This document shows, piece after piece, positions 57,919 to 64,000 of a DNA stretch of 64,000 nt. This stretch comes from Adineta ricciae (Eukaryota > Rotifera > Eurotatoria > Adinetida > Adinetidae), in contig CAJNOJ010000370.1 in NCBI GenBank assembly GCA_905250025.1, positions 1 through 64,000 on the forward strand, read 5' to 3'. Made by a program: the position numbers and the translations under genes. The first letter of the stretch is position 1; each line of letters starts with the position of its first letter. The notes under the pieces are model-generated. The model saw only the letters and a program-made list of their open reading frames with translations, did not search any database and was not told where the DNA came from.

Positions 57919-59657
57919 GAAGTTCAAAACCAATAAAAGAACGAATATTTTTCAGCATTTAATATGATTAGTTTCTGCCTTGCTATTTTATACGACAAGT
58001 ACATCTGCTTTATTTTAATACATATTACGGCTTGTTCAAGCGTAACGGTGTGACATTTTTTTTTCGAAAAGTCATTATTGTCTTTTTATTCGATCTTAAT
58101 TTACTTTGACATGTATCTGACCGCTAAAATAAACATTTCTATACCTCTGCTGTCGACAGATAACATAAGTCTTTATCAATACCTTCCTTTTGTTCGTCGA
58201 TCTTTTGTGTCTTTTATCTTGATAAAGAGTACATCTCACTTTTGACACACAAGTAACGCTCATCCTTTGGATTCGTCGATCTTTTGTGTCTTTTATCTTG
58301 ATAAAGAGTACATCTCACTTTTGACACACAAGTAACGCTCATCCTTTGGATTCGTTGACCTTTTTCTGAAAGACTTTTTCGAATGCTGAACACATTCAGA
58401 GACTTCGAAAGAGAAAAAACGCACTGCGATTGCTAATAGTGCTCAACTGAATCATGGCACTATGTCACACACTAGAATGAATAAGATGCAAAAGTCTTTT
58501 TAGGAATCAGATCGATTAGTCATTTGTCAGTGGATAATTCTCCAGCACTAACTATGTTAACTGGAATATTCATCACTCAACGGCTAGTCAGACGGCCGCT
58601 CACGGTCAACCATTGACCCTTGTCATCTGTTTTTCTATTTTCACATTACGCGCATGGAAATTTTCATAAATGCTTTACTAATTAACTCATAGATGGATGA
58701 TATACAGTAGACTACTTGAAAAGTTGGAACATTCGCCTGTGTCTTCCAGCGATAAACCAATTCTGTTCTCTCCTGTCAACAAAATTATACCTTGTCGAAT
58801 ATTTTCATTGAGGAATATCCATTCGTCAAATCCCTTTTGAAAATTATCTGAAGCCTGGCAAGGATATTCTAAGCGTACACTTTAGGATTAATCTAGCATT
58901 TAAACGCCTAGTCGTTCGTCGACTTTCCTTCGGTCGGTCACTCGCAGCTAGCCGTTTCCATGCTGTCTCTGTTATTCCTTTCGCCTTCGATCGACTTTCA
59001 AGCTGAACGATTGGGTTTTCTTTTATTGTCGCTTCGACAGTCATGATCTTCTATTCATTCGACTACCCGACGAAACTAGATAAGAAAGTCTTAAAAGCAA
59101 ATATGATACTAACTTAAGCTCATATCACTTTTTCGGATTTCTTGAATTAGAAACATCATTATGTACAATGAATTAGATCTTTTCGTGTAAGTTCTTGAGC
59201 TACTATCTTTGCACGCATGACGCCGTGAATAGCGTTCAGGTCACCATCTTCTACAAATGATTTCAGAACAGATAAAGAAAAATATCTCCTTTGTAAAGAG
59301 GAAGGAACAAGTCTAGGCTCAGCGAATAAAAACGAAATTCACCCTCAAATTCCAATTTCCCGACGTCAGAAATACTTCGATCTACTCTGACAATGGATGT
59401 TAATAAGTCATGGCCAGTTAATGAAAAACTAATAATTAATTAATCAACACTAATCTCAGATTCAAGTTCCCCGACCTCGATTACCCTACCGGTAATCATT
59501 TTCTAACAAATATCGATCAATTTCATTGATTTTAGAAACGCTGATTTCTGATTGGATAGGACAGACAAACAAACAAACTTTAAGCTTTTTAATACAGCAT
59601 TTAAACGCTGTATAATTCTTTCTTTCAGAAAAGGGAACAAATACATTAGATATAGCA
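57919..59657. other. Intergenic with repeats
   Basis: No gene supported. Contains the 79-bp tandem duplication (58194-58351) and the GC-rich dispersed repeat near 58913-58960. The frame 58844-59044 is antisense over the latter and not called. Confidence 0.4.
58194..58351. repeat. 79-bp tandem duplication
   Basis: Two back-to-back copies of a unit starting TCGTCGATCTTTTGTGTC and ending near CATCCTTTGGAT. I see no internal difference between them, so the duplication is recent or an assembly product. Confidence 0.85.
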
Positions 59658-60422
59658 CTACCAGAAAACATCATTAACAATTAAAGTTCGTTTGTGTAAA
59701 GAGATGTAAAGTAAATAGAAATAAAACGGTGTTGCTAAGAAAAAAGAAAAACACAAAGCTTTTATCAATTGAAAAGTTTTTCCTATGTCGAAAACATTTA
59801 GATCATGCTCATAAAAATGTGTTAACACGTTAAAATGAAACAAACACAAAGCAATCACAGCTACTTGAAGTCTCACATTTTGTGTAGAACAACTAAAACA
59901 TGTTATAAGAAGTATCACACCAATAAGAGAACCATTATAAACATATAAAAGATAGTCATATTGAGTCTCAAAGCACCAATACAGTGAATGAACTACATAA
60001 GGAATGAGATAGATAACACAAATCATATTTTGATGAAATATAGTCCAAATAAATATGATGATCCCAATAACATGATGAATAAACGAATTGAATCGAAGTC
60101 TAATCAGATGAGTATAAACAATTTCGGCACAGTATAGAATGGCATATGTTAATAAAACAAAATTAAATTGAAAAATAGCGACATGTCGACTATTCGATTC
60201 TCTTGGCAAATATCGTTTTACTTTAATACAATATAACATACAGACTAATGTCTGAATTATCCACAAGCGATTTAGTACGAAATAAACTCCAGGACTAAAG
60301 CCATCGAGATCTTTCGACATTTGAATCCGTCGAAAAAAGATTTCAACGCCGGAATAAATCTGATATAAAAGTATTTTTATCATCAAGATATAAATAGAAA
60401 TGCACAATCTAAAATATAACAA
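59658..60422 (-). CDS. Multi-pass membrane protein, possibly TLC-like
   Basis: 254 residues, single exon, with about seven hydrophobic helices and Lys/Arg-rich ends. A His-His pair lies at the start of a helix (FIHHVIGIIIFIWTIF), preceded by YCAEIVYTHLIRLRF and followed by VHSLYW. This arrangement recalls TLC (TRAM/LAG1/CLN8) proteins, whose His-His motif begins a core helix, but the rest is too divergent to be sure. The start could be the first Met or the internal MIKILLY 13 residues later. Confidence 0.6.
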   Translation of the reverse strand: MLYFRLCISIYILMIKILLYQIYSGVEIFFRRIQMSKDLDGFSPGVYFVLNRLWIIQTLVCMLYCIKVKRYLPRESNSRHVAIFQFNFVLLTYAILYCAEIVYTHLIRLRFNSFIHHVIGIIIFIWTIFHQNMICVIYLIPYVVHSLYWCFETQYDYLLYVYNGSLIGVILLITCFSCSTQNVRLQVAVIALCLFHFNVLTHFYEHDLNVFDIGKTFQLIKALCFSFFLATPFYFYLLYISLHKRTLIVNDVFW

Positions 60423-61344
60423 ATATAGTATAGAAAAAGAATAGAAGACTCAAATGTCCATTGCAAAATAAATAATGATTGATAAAAGAAGTGTTTTGAA
60501 TATTTTGTGATGATGAATATTTTAGATCATATTAGTATAGAATTAACATAGATATGTTTAGAGCTATATAAATAGTGTCCTCAAAAGTAATGTATGGATT
60601 GAATTTCTTACAAAATCAAACTTCCTATTAACTTCAAATATCATCATCTGCAAGTCTTGAACTATCGGGTTTCTCACATTATTGAGATAATGTGAAAATC
60701 TCACTTGAATATTTCTATTCTAGGTGTTTCATCAGTTCTTTTTCTGGTCTGTAATGACATTTTATGCACTTATTGAACTGTTTTCAGCTTAATCTTCGTG
60801 ATTCTCCTTTGTTCAGTTGTTAATGAAACATTCCTTCTCTTGCTGTAAGTAGTAAGTTCTATTTCTGATGATAATTCAAATCTACTTATAAATTATTTCT
60901 TTCGAAAACAGAAAAATATGAGAATAAAAACTATCGAAATTCGATTGATTTGATCGTGAGAAGACTTACAATCTACTTCAGTAATTATACGAACAACGTT
61001 GCGAATTGAAGAAATTCGTCACACAGCAACAATGGAACGAAGATAATTAGAAAAGATGTTTTTTTCTTTGCTCTTTATATCACAATTGATAAGAAAGAAA
61101 AAGAAGCAGTATGAAGTAGATGGGAAATTATTGTAGTTTCTTCAGAGAATAAAACACTATCTGATAAGAATGAAAAAACCCCATATGCTATGATCTTTTC
61201 TTGACCTGAGTTATGTGTAAATCTCATCATTAATAATTATGATTTGTTCTAACTCGAGCGAAGATAACCAGATGGGAAAGAGCTTATTATAACAGTTGGG
61301 AGAATCAAAAATACCCATATAAGATAACGATAGGATTCGACCCG
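60423..61344. other. Divergent intergenic region
   Basis: AT-rich upstream region of two divergent genes; no coding frame. Confidence 0.4.
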
Positions 61345-61381
61345 TATAAATAGCAGATAAGAACATTCAGTGGTTCGTATT
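61345..61381 (+). promoter_or_regulatory. Candidate core promoter (TATA plus initiator)
   Basis: TATAAATA at 61345 is followed about 30 bp later by an initiator-like CATTCAGT. The ATG of the double-psi-barrel gene is 270 bp further on, and TTTTTAG just before 61625 suggests a 5'-UTR intron. No experimental support. Confidence 0.4.
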
Positions 61382-61646
61382 CTCGACAGTGATTTGTTAA
61401 TTAACTATATCTCAATAGGATCTCTTTAAAAAAAACACAATATAACTACCAGACGAACATTCAAACGCTTTAGATGACAAAACTATGACATGTGCATTTT
61501 CAACACATATTTTTTTTAGCGATTGACTCGTATATACGAGTACAAAAATATCGAAACTCACTTGATTATGAATAAAAGTTCTTTGTCAATAAAATCGATG
61601 AGTATCTTTTATGTTTATTTTTAGGAGATCTTGAATAATTGATAAA

Positions 61647-62140
61647 ATGGTTCATATTATTTCGTCATTAATCTTATTTGGAGTTTTAATTGTAAATTGT
61701 GTATTTGGTAATGCACCAACAACTGGTGAGCAGGTATTTGGAATTCGTACAACATATCATGGTGCTCATGAAGCAGGTGCATGCGCGCTTCCAAAAGCTA
61801 GTTATGCTATAAGTCATCCGATTGCAATCGGAGATATCGAATCCTTGAAATATTTCAAGTATCGACCAGAATTATGTGGTCATGTTTTGCAACTCGACTG
61901 TGGAAATGGACCATTAGACGTTATTGTTGTGAACTCAAACCTGGGTCAAGGTCTCGATTTATACGCTTCGACTTGGAACAGACTCACTAATCACATGTCA
62001 CCTGGAATCACACAATGTAGCATACAGCTTAGTGCACGCAAAGCTTTTGACTTCGATGGACCTCGTTGCTTTCACAGACCGGGAAGCGATTCAAGTCATA
62101 ATGAGTACTATCGTTGTATTGGACTCCTGAATACCGGTGG
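61647..62140 (+). CDS. Secreted double-psi beta-barrel (RlpA/barwin-like) protein, 3' end lost
   Basis: A signal peptide (MVHIISSLILFGVLIVNCVF) is followed by a ~130-residue domain: VFGIRTTYHGAHEAGACALP, SYAISHPIAIG, then LCGHVLQLDCGNGPLDVIVV and LDLYASTWNRLT. The G-x-x-T-x-Y...G-A-C-x-x-P start, C-G-x-x-x-x-L-x-C-x-x-G-x-x-x-V-x-V core and L-D-L end are the expansin/barwin/RlpA barrel pattern; the Asp of LDL corresponds to the catalytic Asp in lytic members. Role unknown: cell-wall or peptidoglycan binding would fit the family. The frame runs into the N at 62141. Frame after the gap (to 62237) has no related sequence and is a different contig. Confidence 0.75.
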
Positions 62141-62237
62141 NTATAGGAAACCTTTTAGGTTCGGTAAAACTCCTTCTTTTTTTGAGTGCAAGAATATAAG
62201 ACTGATAGAAACCATCACACATAATCCTACACAGTAG

Positions 62238-64000
62238 CTGAATGAAATACATCGAATGGCTGATGGCATTCTAGAAATAGAGAAAATCTTCAGTGTAAAA
62301 TTTAATAGGCTTTTACGATGCCAAGCATTAGGATGTTTGTTGCAGTTATGATTTACCGTGTCCATTGGCGCATCTTTTATCAGGAATGATTTTTTAAATT
62401 GAATCACGACAAGATAGAATTTTCTGGTATTGTCGTTCAGTGTCTTGTGTCTCAAAAATCTATTACATAAAATATTAGAAGAATGAGGGTATGAAAATAG
62501 CTGGTCTCCGATCGAGGTATGTTCAAATTTCCTGAAAAGGAAATTTCTGAAAATGAAATACTGTATTACAATGATATTTCAGCAAGATGCAACGCAACTA
62601 GCAGAACTTATAGAAATTTCAGAAATTCCAAGTATTCAATATATCAATGACTAATAGTAATCACAGGAAGGATACGGATAGACTGCAGAGAAATTTTTGA
62701 AGTTTCGGAGATTACAGATATTTATATGTGACTGCTTGATAGTGATGATAGGAAAGGAAAGACATTTCTAAAATTTCTCTACTTCTCCTACCCTGGGTCT
62801 ATCTCTGATATGCAATGAATGATGTATTGCTTCACATAAAATTTCTGTAATTCCCGAAATTTCCGTAATTTCTCTACTTATCCTACCTCGAGTTTACCTC
62901 CTATACATCATGTAATCCATTATAATTTCTAAAATTTCTATATTTTCTTTTCATTTTTACCCTAGGTCTCTCTGATTAATTCATATATAAAATAATTTTC
63001 TACTGAAATTTCTAAAAGATGGAAGTTTATCATGGATTGTATGATGGATAAGTATAGTTTGTATTATGTATGTTATGTGGTATTTTTGGAAATTTCTTTT
63101 TAGAGAAATCTGAACACTGCTGACTGACGACCAAAAGAACCTGTATCCATCCGCAGCTTTAGACTCGACCAGCAGAAAACCTAACTTAAATTTTCGAAAA
63201 AATACCTCTCTGTTCCATATTTGTATGAAAAGATAGAAGATGAAATATAGGTCGAACCGCATCCTAGGAGAATAGTAATGAAATTACCTTTACCGGAAAG
63301 TGTTCGCCACAAGATAAAAATACACTGTCACCACTATAGCTCCCTAATATATGCGATTCTGAAAATTGGAAACTATCGGATACATTCGTTGTTGTTTTCA
63401 GCTGATATTTGCTACCTTATGCTGTGATGCGATTTGTGTTTTGCATCAATAAAATATTGTTTGATTTTTATTGAAAGCAATTACACAGTTTTGCCTTTTC
63501 TATGGTTGATTGAAGTTTGGGCCTCTTATTAAATCTAAATATGCACAAACACGTGCGTACCTGGCCTTAAATTATCGGCTAATTGATGTTTGCCATCGAA
63601 AAAAATAGTCTTAATAGTGATTGTACACATATTTCATAACAATATTAATACGCACATTGCTCCATGTAATGGTTACCTTTTTCTTTTTGTTCTGCCTTGT
63701 ATCTCAAAATAGGTATATTGTAAATTTCAAGCGCTTCTCAATTAGTCATTGACAGGCATTTGCATAGAAATCGAATTTTTCAAGTTTTTGACTGTTGTTC
63801 TAGATACCACTGGTATGAATGATACTTTGGAGATCACCAACGATGAGAATGAGAATAAAAGAAATAACTCACCCACACCATCACCCACCCTCAAGTAGAT
63901 GGTGAATTTAATATTTCGTTACACTAAGTCTTACATATCTTCTCATATAAATCAAAAATATAAATAAACTCTTTTTTTAAAAATGCATTTCGATGCTCAT
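62238..64000. other. AT-rich end of window with degenerate repeats
   Basis: No gene supported. Between about 62500 and 62980 a ~100-bp unit recurs loosely (AAATTTCT..AAATTT followed by CTCTACTT(C/A)TCCTACC and a GGGTCTATCTC-like word). The final part ends in CA-rich ACCCACACCATCACCCACC near 63870. Confidence 0.45.

Noticed and set aside
1-64000. CRISPR arrays, rRNA or tRNA genes
   Set aside because: No regularly spaced direct repeats, no rRNA core sequences and no convincing tRNA cloverleaf with a TTCRA-type arm were noticed by eye; a covariance-model scan was not possible.

Overview
The window looks like genomic DNA of a bdelloid rotifer (Rotaria- or Adineta-like). The evidence is AT-rich DNA; genes cut by many 45-65 bp GT-AG introns; a rotifer-type ADP-ribosyltransferase with its usual N-terminal domain; a membrane-anchored kelch/galactose-oxidase-like protein; many secreted cysteine-rich or Ser/Thr-rich proteins; and genes of likely bacterial or phage ancestry, above all a T4 Rnl1-type RNA ligase. 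The species is inferred. Exon borders were read by eye from splice signals and reading frame.

Layout. 1-10 kb: two copies of a minus-strand secreted protein gene, each next to a plus-strand gene for a secreted protein with a short Cys module and a CBM-like domain. Debris of the second family lies at 4.5, 8.3 and 17.3-18.1 kb. 10-16.5 kb: a CDC123-like ATP-grasp protein, a CASTOR/POLLUX-type channel and a secreted or GPI-type protein. 18.9-38.8 kb: a block present twice, holding a doublecortin-domain (DCX) protein, a MORN-repeat protein, a four-TM protein, an ADP-ribosyltransferase (ART) and an Rnl1-type RNA ligase. 38.8-41.6 kb: the C-terminus of a deiodinase-like protein, then a complete 15-exon SLC5-type sodium symporter. 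42-53 kb: small secreted proteins, a Ly6/three-finger protein, a decayed transposon-derived gene and a Penelope-like fragment. 53-64 kb: a cysteine-rich secreted protein, a kelch protein whose long intron carries a hAT-type MITE, a multi-pass membrane protein and a double-psi-barrel protein cut by a gap.

The most important structural point is that the doubled block is probably not a real tandem duplication. Single-N joins sit at 24043, 33390, 34968 and 38769. The last 84 bases before the first N (23959-24042) are identical to the first 84 bases after the second N (33391-33474). The simplest reading is that one haplotype (A = ...24042 joined to 33391-38768) was split and the other haplotype (B = 24044-33389) was inserted between the halves. 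The two copies of each gene there are then alleles. Their differences (a proline-rich exon differing by 168 nt, a ~190-bp indel carrying a perfect hairpin) are allelic differences. Other single-N joins (53159, 55645, 62141) truncate or duplicate sequence in the same way.

Biologically, the DCX and MORN genes lie head to tail 94 bp apart and may be co-expressed; both domain types are common in microtubule or ciliary proteins. The ART and RNA ligase genes converge, with the four-TM gene divergent from the ART. Most remaining genes encode secreted or membrane proteins.
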